From positions 1,915,501-1,979,500 of the forward strand of contig NZ_OY762934.1 in NCBI RefSeq assembly GCF_963667045.1: a stretch of 64,000 nucleotides of DNA, given 5' to 3'. This DNA comes from an uncultured Cohaesibacter sp. GTDB taxonomy: Bacteria; Pseudomonadota; Alphaproteobacteria; Rhizobiales; Cohaesibacteraceae. The translations under genes were made by a program, and so were the position numbers. Below, piece by piece: positions 16,774-26,906 of this stretch. The notes under the pieces are model-generated. The model had not been told where the DNA came from. It searched no databases and saw only the letters and a list, made by a program, of their open reading frames with translations. Position 1 is the stretch's first letter, and every line of letters begins with the position of its first letter.

Positions 16774-17928
16774 ATGAGCAGAAAAAGGCGGACAATCGGA
16801 AAGCCGATGGCAGAGCCCCATGTCAGCCAGCAACCAGCCGCCGAGCGATCATGGCTGGACAGGCTGGTGGGCAACATCATGCTGCTGGGTTCGGCCTTTG
16901 CCCTCACGGGGCTGGTGTTCTATCTGTTCTGGTACTGGCAGGGTGATACGACGGCACCGCAGGATTCCTATCAGTCTTCCTCCGAGCGCAAAAAGACCGA
17001 TCCACGCCCGGCCACGGATGTCGACAGCTCCCATGCCTCTGCCGAGACTACTACGGCGGACACCTCTGAGCGACCAACAGAACAAGACAGCGCGGCCTCC
17101 CAGACCATGCAAGTGCTTTTGCAAGGCCCAGAGGCAGGCAAGCTGGTTGCTCCTCCCGAACGCAATGTCACCCCCGGCTATGCCCTTTCTCCCTATTATC
17201 AGGCCGCGCCGCTGATGCGCGAAAGCGGCAGCCCCCTGCCGCCCGAACCGGAACCGGATCCGCTGCCGGAAATCTTCCGCCGCGTCTCGGTCCTGTCGCC
17301 CTCGCGCCTGTCGCTTGTGGTCAGCAAGTTCCGCGACGTGGACGTCAACCTGGCCCACCTCAAGCCCGTGGACGCCGATGAGGACTGCTGGATGTCCGGG
17401 CGAACGGCCAAGTGTACAACGCTCGGTGCCTCCGCCCTCAGCCGCTTCATCCGGTTTCGCTCTGTCCGTTGCGACTGGGTCGGAGCCGACGGGTCCAGTA
17501 ATGACGAAAAGGCGAGGAATGGCTCAGACTCAGCAACTTGCTATCTTGGCCCCGGCATCAACAAGTTCAAGCCCGGCGAGGAGCCGGTCAATGTGACAGA
17601 TCTGGCAAGCTGGGTGGTGCGCTTTGGCTGGGCGGAACCGGAAGAGGGCTTCTACCAGGACGAAATGTTCGAAGCAAAGGAAGCCAAACGCGGTCGGTTC
17701 GCCACCAAAGCCACGGCATCTGGCGACGCCATCATGGTGCGGCAGCAGGAAACCGACGAAGTGTCGAGCATGCTGCGCAGCCAGAGCGAGGCGCTTGCCC
17801 CGATTTCCTCACCGGAATTGCTCAAAGATGCCAACTCGGGCGCCCTGTCCATCATGGCGCCTCCCTCCGACAAGGAGGAGGAGAAGAAGGAACTGCCCCT
17901 GCCCCCCGGCTTCGAGATGATCCAGTGA
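16774..17928 (+). CDS. Membrane-anchored protein with a degenerate nuclease-like domain
   Basis: 384 residues from the ATG at 16774; an ATG at 16807 is an alternative. A short basic N-terminus precedes one membrane helix (about 28-50, LLGSAFALTGLVFYLFWYW), then a Ser/Thr/Glu-rich linker. Residues about 205-315 resemble a staphylococcal-nuclease-like (thermonuclease) domain: a CWMSGRTAKC stretch, a VRCDWVG strand, a C-Y-L-G strand and a closing VTDLASWVVRFGWAEPE helix. The Arg/Glu/Arg catalytic residues are not evident, so it may be inactive. The assignment rests on pattern similarity only. Confidence 0.45.
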   Translation: MSRKRRTIGKPMAEPHVSQQPAAERSWLDRLVGNIMLLGSAFALTGLVFYLFWYWQGDTTAPQDSYQSSSERKKTDPRPATDVDSSHASAETTTADTSERPTEQDSAASQTMQVLLQGPEAGKLVAPPERNVTPGYALSPYYQAAPLMRESGSPLPPEPEPDPLPEIFRRVSVLSPSRLSLVVSKFRDVDVNLAHLKPVDADEDCWMSGRTAKCTTLGASALSRFIRFRSVRCDWVGADGSSNDEKARNGSDSATCYLGPGINKFKPGEEPVNVTDLASWVVRFGWAEPEEGFYQDEMFEAKEAKRGRFATKATASGDAIMVRQQETDEVSSMLRSQSEALAPISSPELLKDANSGALSIMAPPSDKEEEKKELPLPPGFEMIQ

Positions 17929-17951
17929 GGTGACCCTGCGGGGTGGCTCCG

Positions 17952-19421
17952 CTATTTGGCCATTTGTGCAGTGAGCGTGAAGGCGAGCGTGCGATTGTTG
18001 GCGCAGGCCGTATCCATCGCCTCGGGCTCTGCGCCTGCAAGGAAGCGGTCCGCCAGTTCGCGGGCACAGGGGTTGATGCTGAGCACATCATGGCCACCGA
18101 ATGGAATGGTGACCCACGCCGCGTCGGAGAAAAGCGGCAGCGTCTCGGCGACGGCATCGGGGCGAACGATCGTGTCCAGTTCGCCGTTGAGAATGAGCGT
18201 CGGGCGGGCGGATTTGGCGCCCTGATCCCATCCCTTCTTGAGTTTGACCGTGTGTGTGGTTGCGCGCTTGATGCGCTCACAGGCCTGCCGGTAGAAGCTC
18301 ACCGTCAGAGGCTGAAGCAGATCCAGTTCAGACTGATCTGCCAGCCGCTCCACTTCTTCGGCGCAGGAAATCGCGAAATGCATCAGAAGGCTGATCCGCT
18401 TCATGGACTGGGGCAGCGGGTCGGGCGGAGACCAGATGGTATCCTGCTTGAGAGCCTCATCGACGCTGTGCGCCGTAGCCGTGATGTCTGCCGGCACAGA
18501 AGCCGCCTTGTTCAGTGACAGCAGCGCGTCCAGCCGGTTCTGATAAAAGAAGGGCTGGGCTGAAGCGGGGAAGATCTCGCCTTCGGCCAACTTCACATTG
18601 CGCATGGCAAAAGGCAGACGCTGGTAATCCCAGTAGAGATCCGGAAAGGCACCGCGGCAGACATCATCGTCATTGCAGACCTCAATGAGGTCGTCAACCT
18701 TCTCCTCCGGCTTCCAGTCGAACAGACGGGTCGCCAGAAACAGCGGGCCGTTGAACAGGAGGCGGTCGATCCCCTTGTCGTCGCGCCGGACCAACCCCTG
18801 CGCCACCCGTGCACCATAGGAACTGGCGATGATGGCCCACTTGTCGATCTTCAGTGCATAGCGCAGGGCGCGATAGTCCTCGACAGCGAAGTCCGTGCGA
18901 TAGTCCGATAGGCGATAGCCTTCGCCTTCGGCTTTCTTCAGGCAGTCGATCAACTTGTCGCTATCGATGATCTCGCCCTTGCCCAGAGCGCTCGAACACT
19001 GCAGCGCTTCGGCCAGAGGGCCCGTGCCGCGCTGGTCCATGAGGATGATCTCGCGCTTCTGGCGCAGGAACTTGAGATTGTTGACGATGCTCTTTTGCAG
19101 CAGGATCGTCGATTGCCCCGGACCACCCGCCAGAATGAGCAGGGGGGGCAGACTTGCTGTCTCGCCCAGCGGGGCAAAGCGCATCACGGGCAATTGCATG
19201 GGGCGGTTGGCGATGTCATTCCAGTCAGAGGGGACATGGAAGATGAAGCAGACGACGTCCTGCCCTTCCGTGGCGGAAGCGGGACAATCTACCGGCTCCA
19301 GCGGCACATGACTGTCTTCGGCCCTGAGCGGAGCCGACAGGGACAGAAGGCCTGCCAGCACAGAAGCCAAAAGAAAGGCTGGCAGAAAAAAGCGTTTCTG
19401 TCTCTTCCTGCCAGCCTTCAT
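17952..19421 (-). CDS. Secreted alpha/beta hydrolase, tripeptidyl-aminopeptidase-like
   Basis: 489 residues with a signal peptide (basic KRQKRFFLP, then a hydrophobic run ending in PLRA at about residue 34). The alpha/beta-hydrolase core shows LILAGGPGQS (oxyanion HGGPG), MDQRGTGPLAEALQC and the nucleophile elbow ASSYGARVAQG at about residue 200. The C-terminal TAP domain carries LILNGELDTIVRPD (acid) and IPFGGHDVLS (His). Family members clip N-terminal amino acids or short peptides or act as esterases; the exact substrate is unknown. It ends 24 bases from the convergent upstream gene. Confidence 0.8.
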   Translation of the reverse strand: MKAGRKRQKRFFLPAFLLASVLAGLLSLSAPLRAEDSHVPLEPVDCPASATEGQDVVCFIFHVPSDWNDIANRPMQLPVMRFAPLGETASLPPLLILAGGPGQSTILLQKSIVNNLKFLRQKREIILMDQRGTGPLAEALQCSSALGKGEIIDSDKLIDCLKKAEGEGYRLSDYRTDFAVEDYRALRYALKIDKWAIIASSYGARVAQGLVRRDDKGIDRLLFNGPLFLATRLFDWKPEEKVDDLIEVCNDDDVCRGAFPDLYWDYQRLPFAMRNVKLAEGEIFPASAQPFFYQNRLDALLSLNKAASVPADITATAHSVDEALKQDTIWSPPDPLPQSMKRISLLMHFAISCAEEVERLADQSELDLLQPLTVSFYRQACERIKRATTHTVKLKKGWDQGAKSARPTLILNGELDTIVRPDAVAETLPLFSDAAWVTIPFGGHDVLSINPCARELADRFLAGAEPEAMDTACANNRTLAFTLTAQMAK

Positions 19422-19475
19422 TGTTCGGTTCCCTCTCCGGTGGAGGTTTGATCGGGACAGTATGGCGATGGGTGA

Positions 19476-21098
19476 TCAGCCGTTCAGCAACTCACCCTTC
19501 ACCCCCCTGTCGATCAGTTCGATGGTATTCTCGACCCCGTAAAGGGCGATGAAGGAGCCAAAGCGCGGCCCCTGATCCTGCCCCAGCAGCACCTGATAGA
19601 GCGCCTTGAACCAGTCGCGCAGATTGTCGAACTCATAGGAGTTACCAACCGCAAAGACTTCCGTCTGCAGGGCTTCCGCATCGGAGATGTCTTTCATGCC
19701 AGCCAGACGGGTTGCCAGATCCTGCATGGCGGTTGCTTCCATTTCGGTTGCCGCCCGGAAGACCTTCTTGGGTTTGACGAAGTCCGCGAAGTAGCGGATG
19801 GCATAACCGACCAGTTCGTCAAGCTTTGGGTGGTTCTCTGCGCTGGCGCCCGGCACGTAACGGGAAATGAAGCCCCAGAGCACGTCCTTGTCCTGTGCAT
19901 TGGCTGCGCTCACCAGATTGAGCAGCAGCGCGAAGGTGATCGGCATGTCGACCTTGGGCGGGTTGCCCGAATGGATATGCCAGGTCGGGTTGTTCAGCTG
20001 CTTTGTGAGATCTTCCTTCTCGAGATTGCCAAGGAAGGTGAAATACTCGTCCACGGCCTTCGGGATGACGTCAAAATAGAGCTTCTTGGCGGTCTTCGGC
20101 TTCTGGAACATGTAGAGCGACAGGCTCTCCGGCGAGGCATAGGTCAGCCATTCCTCGATCGTCAGGCCGTTGCCCTTGGACTTGGAGATCTTGGCGCCGG
20201 TCTCATCAAGGAACAGCTCGTAGGACAGGCTCTCCGGCTGCGGCTTGCCAAGCGCACGGCAGATCTTGGTCGACAGCGTGACACTGTCGATAAGGTCCTT
20301 GCCGCTCATCTCATAGGCCACATCAAGAGCGGCCCAGCGCATGGCCCAGTCGGCCTTCCACTGGCATTTGACAGCACCACCGGTGACCGGCACCTTGACC
20401 TTCTCGCCGGTTTCCGGATCCGCATAGACCACTGTGCCTTCAGAAACGTTGCGCTCGATCATCGGCACCTGCAGCACCTTGCCGGTGCGCGGGCAGACGG
20501 GCAGGAAGGGCGAGTAGGTCGCTTGGCGTTCCTTGCCCAGCGTCGGCAGGATGATGTCCATGACCTTGTCATAGACTTCCAGCATGCGCAGCAGGGTCTC
20601 GTCGAAACGGCCGGACGTGTAATAGTCGGTCGAGGAAGCGAATTCATAGTCGAAGCCGAACTGGTCGAGGAAGGCGCAGAGGCGGGCATTGTTGTGCTGC
20701 GCAAAGCCTTCGTGGGTGCCGAAGGGATCGGGCACCTTGGTCAGCGGCAGCCCCAGATGCGCAGCCAGCATCTCCTGATTGGGCAGGTTGGTCGGCACCT
20801 TGCGGAAGCCGTCCATGTCGTCCGAGAAGCACAGCATGCGGGTCTTGACCGCGTCGTTGGTGATGGCGCGGAAAGCGGTGCGGACCATCGAGGTGCGGGC
20901 CACTTCACCGAAGGTGCCGATGTGCGGCAAGCCGGAGGGGCCATAGCCGGTCTCGAACAGGACTTCGTCCGGCATGCCGGACTTCTCATAGCGTTTGACC
21001 AGTTTTCGCGCCTCTTCAAACGGCCAGGCCTTGGACGTTGCGGCTGCTTCGACAAGTTCATCGGAGAGCGCGAGCGGAAGGGCGGTTTGCGAAGTCAT
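19476..21098 (-). CDS. lysS: Class I lysyl-tRNA synthetase
   Basis: 540 residues from the ATG at 21098, preceded by AAGGAAAC; an upstream ATG at 21152 is less likely. Class I signature motifs are HIGT (59-62) in [11 protein letters not shown] and KISKS (about 301-305). The archaeal-type class I LysRS fold occurs instead of the class II enzyme in most alphaproteobacteria, so this is a useful taxonomic marker. It charges tRNA-Lys with lysine in the cytoplasm and is probably essential. Confidence 0.93.
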   Translation of the reverse strand: MTSQTALPLALSDELVEAAATSKAWPFEEARKLVKRYEKSGMPDEVLFETGYGPSGLPHIGTFGEVARTSMVRTAFRAITNDAVKTRMLCFSDDMDGFRKVPTNLPNQEMLAAHLGLPLTKVPDPFGTHEGFAQHNNARLCAFLDQFGFDYEFASSTDYYTSGRFDETLLRMLEVYDKVMDIILPTLGKERQATYSPFLPVCPRTGKVLQVPMIERNVSEGTVVYADPETGEKVKVPVTGGAVKCQWKADWAMRWAALDVAYEMSGKDLIDSVTLSTKICRALGKPQPESLSYELFLDETGAKISKSKGNGLTIEEWLTYASPESLSLYMFQKPKTAKKLYFDVIPKAVDEYFTFLGNLEKEDLTKQLNNPTWHIHSGNPPKVDMPITFALLLNLVSAANAQDKDVLWGFISRYVPGASAENHPKLDELVGYAIRYFADFVKPKKVFRAATEMEATAMQDLATRLAGMKDISDAEALQTEVFAVGNSYEFDNLRDWFKALYQVLLGQDQGPRFGSFIALYGVENTIELIDRGVKGELLNG

Positions 21099-21535
21099 GA
21101 TCAGTTTCCTTGAGTGTCCTTGATAATCAGGGTCAGGCGGCTTATCGGCCAAGCCCCGATTGGCAGCCTATGAGATCTTGCTGCCAGGTCCGTTGTGACA
21201 ATAAACAGGTGACGGCCTGCCCTCAAGGCAAACCGTCGCCGCAGTTCTAGCTGATCGGGAAGCTCAAGAAAAGGAACTTTTTGGCCTTTGGAGATACCAT
21301 TGCCCATGAGAATGACGAAGCGAGCAACCATCTGAGAGGTAATGAGAGTGCCATTGTGTTCAGCAATAAGCCGACGGAAAGCGCGCGGAAAGCTCTCAGG
21401 GACGCGGCTTCCCACAGGAAAGGCCGAAAGCCCTGCTTGATCCGGGCACGGTTGATGCCTAAATTCAGAAGACTTGATGAAAGTCAGGCAACTGTGCCCT
21501 TTCGCGCATTGGCGCGCCAAAACAGGAACTGAAGA
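21099..21535. other. Intergenic region between divergent lysS and terB-like genes
   Basis: About 437 bases. A plus-strand frame of 83 codons at 21281-21532 has no recognised match and I do not count it as a gene. Promoters for both neighbours should lie here. Confidence 0.45.
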
Positions 21536-21946
21536 ATGACCAAGATCGTCTCGCCGGAAGAAGCGCTTATCTACGTGATGGTTTCGACATCCGCAGCTGA
21601 CCGGACCATGACCGATTCCGAACTCTTGAAAATCGGAGAAGAGGTGCAGACCCTGCCCGTCTTCGCGGAGTTCGACAAGGAACGCCTCGTTACGGTTTCC
21701 CGTGACTGCTCGGACCTGCTCGCAGAGGGCGGTGTCGATCTCGTCCTTCAGATCGTCCATGCCAGCTTGCCCGAAAAGCTGCGTGAAACCGCCTATGCGC
21801 TGGCCGTGGAAGTGGCTGCAGCCGACTTGCAGGTGGAGCAGGACGAATTGCAGTTCCTGCTGCTGCTGCGTGATGAGCTGGAACTGGATCGTCTGCATGT
21901 TGGTGCCATCGAGCACAGCGCCCGCGTGCGCTATCGCCGCATCTAG
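21536..21946 (+). CDS. TerB-like (tellurite resistance fold) protein
   Basis: 136 residues, all helical in appearance. The TerB-like pattern is clear: EALIYVMVSTSAADRTMTDSEL (acidic metal-binding-like helix), then AYALAVEVAAADLQVEQDEL in the second half. TerB-like proteins bind divalent metal and occur in stress and surveillance complexes, but single-gene copies without other ter genes, like this one, have no established role. A strong hairpin lies 75 bases after the stop. Confidence 0.8.
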   Translation: MTKIVSPEEALIYVMVSTSAADRTMTDSELLKIGEEVQTLPVFAEFDKERLVTVSRDCSDLLAEGGVDLVLQIVHASLPEKLRETAYALAVEVAAADLQVEQDELQFLLLLRDELELDRLHVGAIEHSARVRYRRI

Positions 21947-22020
21947 CAGACAATCGCGCGGGGCCAATCCGGGCAAGCCTGTCGCAAGACGGTCTAACGG
22001 GCCGATCTCGCCATTTGCGC

Positions 22021-22041
22021 GCCCCGGATCGTATCCGGGGC
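22021..22041 (+). terminator. Perfect hairpin downstream of the TerB-like gene
   Basis: GCCCCGGAT, loop CGT, ATCCGGGGC: nine perfect pairs. No T-run follows, so it is either an intrinsic terminator that works weakly or an RNA-stabilising structure. Confidence 0.5.
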
Positions 22042-22518
22042 ATCCGCTTCCTGTGGCCGACCCCTTGCGGACTGCTTAGAAGATGCGGGCGGGCGGCTTT
22101 CAGACAGATCTCAAGATGCCGCAGAAACTGTGTGGATCTGAACGGCGCTTCCATTGGTCAGGCTCACGAACGACCAGACAAAACCGAGAAGGCCAGCACT
22201 GGCTGGTAACGGCCGGTGCAGACAAGAGCAGGCCTGTACAAGATTGAACGCACCACCGGGTTTCCTTTTGATAACCGCCTCTTTTCGTCCCTACTTTTGT
22301 TGGACTGGCACCATTTTGCCCGGCATGTCATCAATTTGTTGCAAGATTGATAAATTCAGTCAGCCTTGATGGGCCGATTTGCCAGTCTACACAAGCTTGC
22401 AACAGAGAGTCCCGCCAACTGGAAGAGAGTGCCGACCCGACGATGCAAACATCGTGCAAGGGTCGGGCCGGTTCTTAAAAGTGCACTCGAGACACGGGTT
22501 CCAAGGGGAGATAAGGCT
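22042..22518. other. Intergenic region upstream of the acyltransferase gene
   Basis: About 475 bases. In-frame codons upstream of the acyltransferase start at 22519 extend back to 22366 but lack family similarity, so I treat them as untranslated. No other gene seen. Confidence 0.45.
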
Positions 22519-23481
22519 ATGGGTGAAACTCTGGCACAGAAATCCATCCGCGTCATCTATGACGGGGTCAACAAGGCCCAGTCCAGCCTGATCGCCCACC
22601 AATCCCGCCGCCATCTCGAACGGACAGCCCATATCTCGGACGATGTGCGCGAACTGGTGGACTGGTATATCGAAGTGCGGGCGCGGCATCTGGTCACCGG
22701 GCGGTTCGGCCCGGCCTACGCCCCCCTCATCCGCAAGGCCGTGCGTTACGACAATCTCTGCCGCCTCATAGCCGGATGGCGCTACAACGACTCCGGCTAT
22801 CAGATGGCAGAGGCCATGCTGGCACTGATGGAACCGCGAGTGACCACGACTGGCCTTGAGAAGCTGCCGCAACACGGTGGCTGTCTTGTTGCCACCAACC
22901 ATCCCACCGGCCTGCCCGACGGGCTGGCGCTGTTCGATCAGGTGCGCAAGGTGCGGCAGGATCTGGCGCTGTTCGTGTTTGCCGACCTGTTGTCGATCAA
23001 CCCCAATGCCGCCGATCTGATGATCCCGGTGGAATGGCGTCCGAACCTGCGCGACCGCTCGGCGATGCGCCGCACCATGTCGATTGCCGCCGAAGCCTTT
23101 CGCAACGAGCGGCTGGTGGGCATCTTCCCATCCGGACGGTTGTCCTATTGGAACGGCAGAGGTCTCAAGGAGCGCCCCTGGAATTCCAGCTTCCTGCGGA
23201 TGGCGAAAAAGCACAAGATCCCGATCATTCCGGGCCATATCCGGGCCCGCAACTCGCTGACCTTCTATGCTCTCAGCCAGATCTCGACGGAGTTGCGCGA
23301 CATCCAGTCCATTCGCGAGTTGCAGAACAAGCATGGCGCCAAATTCCACATCACCTTCGGCGAGCCGATTGATCCGGACAGCCTGTTGGGGGACATGGAC
23401 GAGATCGCGGCCCGGATGCAGCTCTATGTAGAGCGTGACTTGCCACGGCATCCGGACCGGCGCTTCAATCCAAAGGCCTGA
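22519..23481 (+). CDS. Lysophospholipid acyltransferase family protein (PlsC-like)
   Basis: 320 residues from the ATG at 22519, preceded by AAGGGGAG at eight bases. The acyltransferase motif I is NHPTGLPDG (127-135), a His plus Asp variant with five residues between them. Further downstream FPSGRLSYWNGRG corresponds to the FPEGTRS substrate motif and IIPGHIR to the last motif. Such enzymes acylate lysophospholipids or glycerol phosphates at the inner membrane. No membrane helix is obvious. The natural acceptor is unknown. Confidence 0.8.
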   Translation: MGETLAQKSIRVIYDGVNKAQSSLIAHQSRRHLERTAHISDDVRELVDWYIEVRARHLVTGRFGPAYAPLIRKAVRYDNLCRLIAGWRYNDSGYQMAEAMLALMEPRVTTTGLEKLPQHGGCLVATNHPTGLPDGLALFDQVRKVRQDLALFVFADLLSINPNAADLMIPVEWRPNLRDRSAMRRTMSIAAEAFRNERLVGIFPSGRLSYWNGRGLKERPWNSSFLRMAKKHKIPIIPGHIRARNSLTFYALSQISTELRDIQSIRELQNKHGAKFHITFGEPIDPDSLLGDMDEIAARMQLYVERDLPRHPDRRFNPKA

Positions 23482-23627
23482 GCAACATCTGTCGAGCCCT
23501 TTGGCAACATGTCCGCCTGATGCTCGTCCACATGCATTGCTGGTGCAGAAGGCTCGCTCTTGCATATTCGGGCGGGCGGATTTAGCAACTAGGGACCCGT
23601 TTTCCGTTTGCTCGAGACGATTCCCGC

Positions 23628-24263
23628 ATGTCCAAACTCTATTTCACCTATTCGGCCATGAATGCAGGCAAGTCGACCCTGCTGCTGCAGGCGTCCTACA
23701 ACTACGCCGAACGGGGCATGCGGACACTGCTCTATACCGCTGCGCTCGACAACCGCACCAAGGTGGGCGAGATTTCCTCCCGCATCGGGCTCAAGGCGGA
23801 AGCCTTCGTCTTTGCTGCGGACACCGATCTGTTCGAGCATGTTGCCAATCAGTATGACCGGGAAACCGGGGCGAGAAGACCCGATTGCATCTTTTTCGAC
23901 GAAGCGCAGTTCCTCTCCGAAGATCAGGTCTGGCAATTGTGCCGGGTGGCTGACGAGCTACGCATTCCGGTGATGTGCTACGGGTTGAGGACCGACTTTC
24001 AGGGCCATCTGTTCCCCGGCTCCCGGCTGCTTTTGGCCTGGGCGGACGAATTGCGCGAGGCGCGTACCATCTGCTGGTGTGGCCGCAAGGCCTCCATGGT
24101 GGTGCGGATCGACCATGACGGCAAGATCATCGCCGAAGGCGATCAGGTGGTCATCGGCGGCGAGGAAAGCTATGTCTCGCTCTGTCGCAAGCACTGGGCC
24201 AGCAAGGATCTTGGGGATGCTGACCGGTCCGATCCGCAGGGTGATCTGCCTTTTGACGTGTGA
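23628..24263 (+). CDS. tdk: Thymidine kinase (type II)
   Basis: 211 residues. Walker A is AMNAGKST near residue 9, the DEAQF motif carries the catalytic Glu at about 90, and a zinc-binding lasso uses Cys in [12 protein letters not shown] plus a C-terminal CRKHW. Phosphorylates thymidine to dTMP in the salvage pathway. Length and motif order match the bacterial type II family. It starts 146 bases after the acyltransferase and appears to be its own unit. Confidence 0.93.
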   Translation: MSKLYFTYSAMNAGKSTLLLQASYNYAERGMRTLLYTAALDNRTKVGEISSRIGLKAEAFVFAADTDLFEHVANQYDRETGARRPDCIFFDEAQFLSEDQVWQLCRVADELRIPVMCYGLRTDFQGHLFPGSRLLLAWADELREARTICWCGRKASMVVRIDHDGKIIAEGDQVVIGGEESYVSLCRKHWASKDLGDADRSDPQGDLPFDV

Positions 24264-24383
24264 TGCCACGCTCTTGCCACAGCTTTGACGCACTAGGATG
24301 ACAGCAGGTCTTGCTCTCGGGCAGTGAACCGGCACACCTTATCCATCGATTTCCTCAGGAGCGGCCGGCCCGGCGTGCGGATC

Positions 24384-25037
24384 ATGCGACCATGTGAGCC
24401 AACAGTTTCGGAAAGCATGCACATTGGCGGCGTTTCCGTCTCGCTCATCCTGCATGGCCTTTTCATTCTTGCTCTCGCCTCCATCGCGCCTCGTCTACTG
24501 GACGCACCGCAGGAGGAACCGCCGATCACGGTGGAGATCATCCCCTTTGTGCCACCGCCGCCTCCGCTCACAGAGCTACCCGCAGACCCCGTTGCCGAGC
24601 CGCAGTCCATAGAGCCTCCAAAGGCGCCAAAGGTCATGAAGCAGCCCGATGGCATGATCCATTCAAACCGGATCTATTCGGAGGAAGTGTTGCAACGACC
24701 GGAGAATGCGGAGGGTCTCAGGGATTATCGCAATCTCGCCCCGGACGAACAGCGCGAGCAGCTATGCTCGCTGGAGACGCTTGAGCAGATCGCTGCCTGG
24801 AGCAAGGTCTACAAACCCGAGCGCATGGTCACCTACAGCTTTGGCGAGGTGCAATACAAAGGCAATCACATGATTGCCAACGGCGCGGTCTTCTGGAGCC
24901 ATGACAACTGGCACCGGGTCAAGTTCGACTGCGTGCTGTCGCCAGACCAGAGCAAGGTGGAAAGCCTCGCCTTCGCCGTTGGCACCATCGTGCCCAAAAG
25001 CGACTGGGAAGAGCATTACCTCACCAAATACAAATAG
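24384..25037 (+). CDS. DUF930 domain protein with TonB-like N-terminus
   Basis: 217 residues from the ATG at 24384; GTG at 24324 and ATG at 24417 are in frame and cannot be excluded. One membrane helix (VSVSLILHGLFILALASIAP) is followed by a Pro-rich linker (PFVPPPPPLTELP), as in TonB-like proteins, and then the DUF930 domain (about 100-217) with REQLCSLETLEQIAAW and VKFDCVLSPDQSKVESLAF. DUF930 is largely restricted to Hyphomicrobiales and its function is unknown; the two Cys in the domain may form a periplasmic disulfide. Confidence 0.75.
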   Translation: MRPCEPTVSESMHIGGVSVSLILHGLFILALASIAPRLLDAPQEEPPITVEIIPFVPPPPPLTELPADPVAEPQSIEPPKAPKVMKQPDGMIHSNRIYSEEVLQRPENAEGLRDYRNLAPDEQREQLCSLETLEQIAAWSKVYKPERMVTYSFGEVQYKGNHMIANGAVFWSHDNWHRVKFDCVLSPDQSKVESLAFAVGTIVPKSDWEEHYLTKYK

Positions 25038-25058
25038 TGAGGATGGGACGGACGACGC

Positions 25059-25823
25059 CTATTCTTCGTCGTCTTCATCCAACCCGTCAATCGGGGCATC
25101 GGATCCGAAATCCATTTCCAGCACCGGCGGGTTGGCCGCAAAGTCGGCAGCAAGCTTTGCGGCATGCATCAGGTTGCTCTTCATGGTCGCCTCGGACTTG
25201 CCGGTCGGCCCCAGATCGTGACTGCCATCAGTGATCCATTCAAGAGTGACCTGTTGCGGCAGCTCCAGCGCATTCACCTCGTCCCACCAGCCGAAATCAT
25301 CCCGTTCGCCCTGACAGATGAGAACCGGCAGCAGGCTCGCCTCAAGTGGCTCAAGGCGCCAGTCGGCAGGCTCGGACTTGCCGATCGGATGGAAGGGATA
25401 GCCAAAGACCACGACACCCTTGACCGCCAGCTCAAGATCCTCGTCGCAGGCGAGCATCGCCGCCACGCGTCCGCCCATGCTCTTGCCTCCGATCAGCAGC
25501 GGCAGATCATCCCAGGCATGGTTCCAGTCTTCCCCCTGCAGCAGTTCCTCGACGGCACGGAAATAATGGTGCGTCCAGCGCTCGGCTCGACCAGCCGGGC
25601 GGCGTTTGCCGTCGACACGACGACGGGCCATGTAGGAAAACTCGAACCGCACCACGACAATGCCATTGTCGGTCAGCATCGACGCCATCCGCTCCATGAA
25701 GGAAGAGTCCATCGGCGCCCCGGCACCATGCGCCAGCATCAGGACAGCGCGCGGGCTTCCTTCCGGCTGGTTGATGAGAAAATCAAAAGGGCTATCAGCA
25801 GTGATGGGGGCAGGATTGGACAT
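25059..25823 (-). CDS. Alpha/beta hydrolase of the KANL3/Tex30-like family
   Basis: 254 residues from the ATG at 25823; a start at 25928 would add 35 residues lacking similarity. The core shows VLMLAHGAGAPMDSSFM (oxyanion strand), VRFEFSYMARRR and the nucleophile elbow IGGKSMGGRVAAML, followed by QGERDDFG (acid) and DGSHDLGP (His). These small soluble hydrolases have no settled substrate. The gene converges on the DUF930 gene with only 21 bases between them. Confidence 0.75.
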   Translation of the reverse strand: MSNPAPITADSPFDFLINQPEGSPRAVLMLAHGAGAPMDSSFMERMASMLTDNGIVVVRFEFSYMARRRVDGKRRPAGRAERWTHHYFRAVEELLQGEDWNHAWDDLPLLIGGKSMGGRVAAMLACDEDLELAVKGVVVFGYPFHPIGKSEPADWRLEPLEASLLPVLICQGERDDFGWWDEVNALELPQQVTLEWITDGSHDLGPTGKSEATMKSNLMHAAKLAADFAANPPVLEMDFGSDAPIDGLDEDDEE

Positions 25824-26053
25824 GGTACGGTCTTTTTCAGGTTGAACTGGAGGTTTCGGCTTTCTATCAGCTTCGCCCCAAAAGGCAACGGAAATCTGAA
25901 ACACCCGTAAATCCGGAGAGGCGGGCAAGTCTGCCGGACAGCACCCGTCACACCGTCACGACAAAGTGAGCCCTTGGACCAAGTTGCAATTTGCGCCAAA
26001 CGGGCGTTGTGGCTATAGATGCAAAAAAGCGAAATTACCAGCTCCGGCAGACA

Positions 26054-26884
26054 ATGGATGTCCCCATGCAGGAAAGCGATCTCTTCTCCCTTTTCGGGTT
26101 CGGCGAAGCCAGCCTCCGGCTTGGTGTGTTTCTTTCCGTGTTCGTCATCATGGCGCTGGCCGAATGGGCCCTGCCGAAACGGCAGCGCTCCATGCCGCAG
26201 GGGCGGCGATGGTTGACCAACTGGGGCATCGTGGTGCTGGACAGCGTGGTGACCCGACTGGTGATGCCCATTCTGCCGATCGGCGTGGCCCTCTATGCCG
26301 CAGGGCAAGGCTGGGGGCTGTTCAACATGCTGTCCCTCCCCGCTTGGCTGTCGGTTCTGGTTTCCTTCCTTATTCTGGATTTTGCCATCTGGCTGCAGCA
26401 CCTTCTTTCACACCGGATCCCGCTGTTCTGGAAGCTGCACAAGGTGCATCACGTGGACCGCGACATCGACGTCTCAACGGCGCTGCGCTTCCATCCGCTG
26501 GAAATCCTGCTTTCACTGGTCTACAAGATCGTCTGGGTCCTAGTGTTCGGCACGCCGGCGATTGCGGTGTTCCTGTTCGAAGTGGTGCTCAATGCCGCCG
26601 CCCTGTTCAACCATGCCAATGTGCGCCTGCCGGAAAGACTGGACCGGGTGTTGCGGCTGCTGGTGGTGACGCCAGACATGCATCGGGTGCACCATTCCAA
26701 CCGGCCGCGGGAAACCCATTCCAACTTCGGCTTCAACCTTTCCATCTGGGACAGGATGTTCCGTACCTATGTGGCCCAGCCGACAGATGGTCATGAGGGA
26801 ATGACCATCGGGCTCGATCCCTATCAGGATGAAAAGCCGAGCCAGTTTGTCTGGTCGCTGCTGTTGCCGTTTCTGAAGCGCTAG
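26054..26884 (+). CDS. Sterol desaturase / fatty acid hydroxylase family membrane protein
   Basis: 276 residues from the ATG at 26054; ATG 26066 is an alternative start. Four or so membrane helices flank the di-iron His clusters of the family: HLLSHRIPLFWKLHKVHH, a later NHANVRLPE and HRVHHSNRPRETHSN. Such proteins hydroxylate or desaturate lipids using O2 at the inner membrane. In bacteria the substrates include ornithine lipids and hopanoids, but nothing here identifies it. Confidence 0.85.
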   Translation: MDVPMQESDLFSLFGFGEASLRLGVFLSVFVIMALAEWALPKRQRSMPQGRRWLTNWGIVVLDSVVTRLVMPILPIGVALYAAGQGWGLFNMLSLPAWLSVLVSFLILDFAIWLQHLLSHRIPLFWKLHKVHHVDRDIDVSTALRFHPLEILLSLVYKIVWVLVFGTPAIAVFLFEVVLNAAALFNHANVRLPERLDRVLRLLVVTPDMHRVHHSNRPRETHSNFGFNLSIWDRMFRTYVAQPTDGHEGMTIGLDPYQDEKPSQFVWSLLLPFLKR

Positions 26885-26906
26885 GGAATTCCGTTCTGCT
26901 CTCCGC

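Noticed and set aside
19830..21113. 427-codon plus-strand frame opposite lysS
   Set aside because: Shadow of lysS; His/Gly/Leu-rich composition typical of a reverse frame.
21281..21532. 83-codon frame upstream of the TerB-like gene
   Set aside because: Biased composition, no recognisable motif and it occupies the promoter region of a divergent pair.
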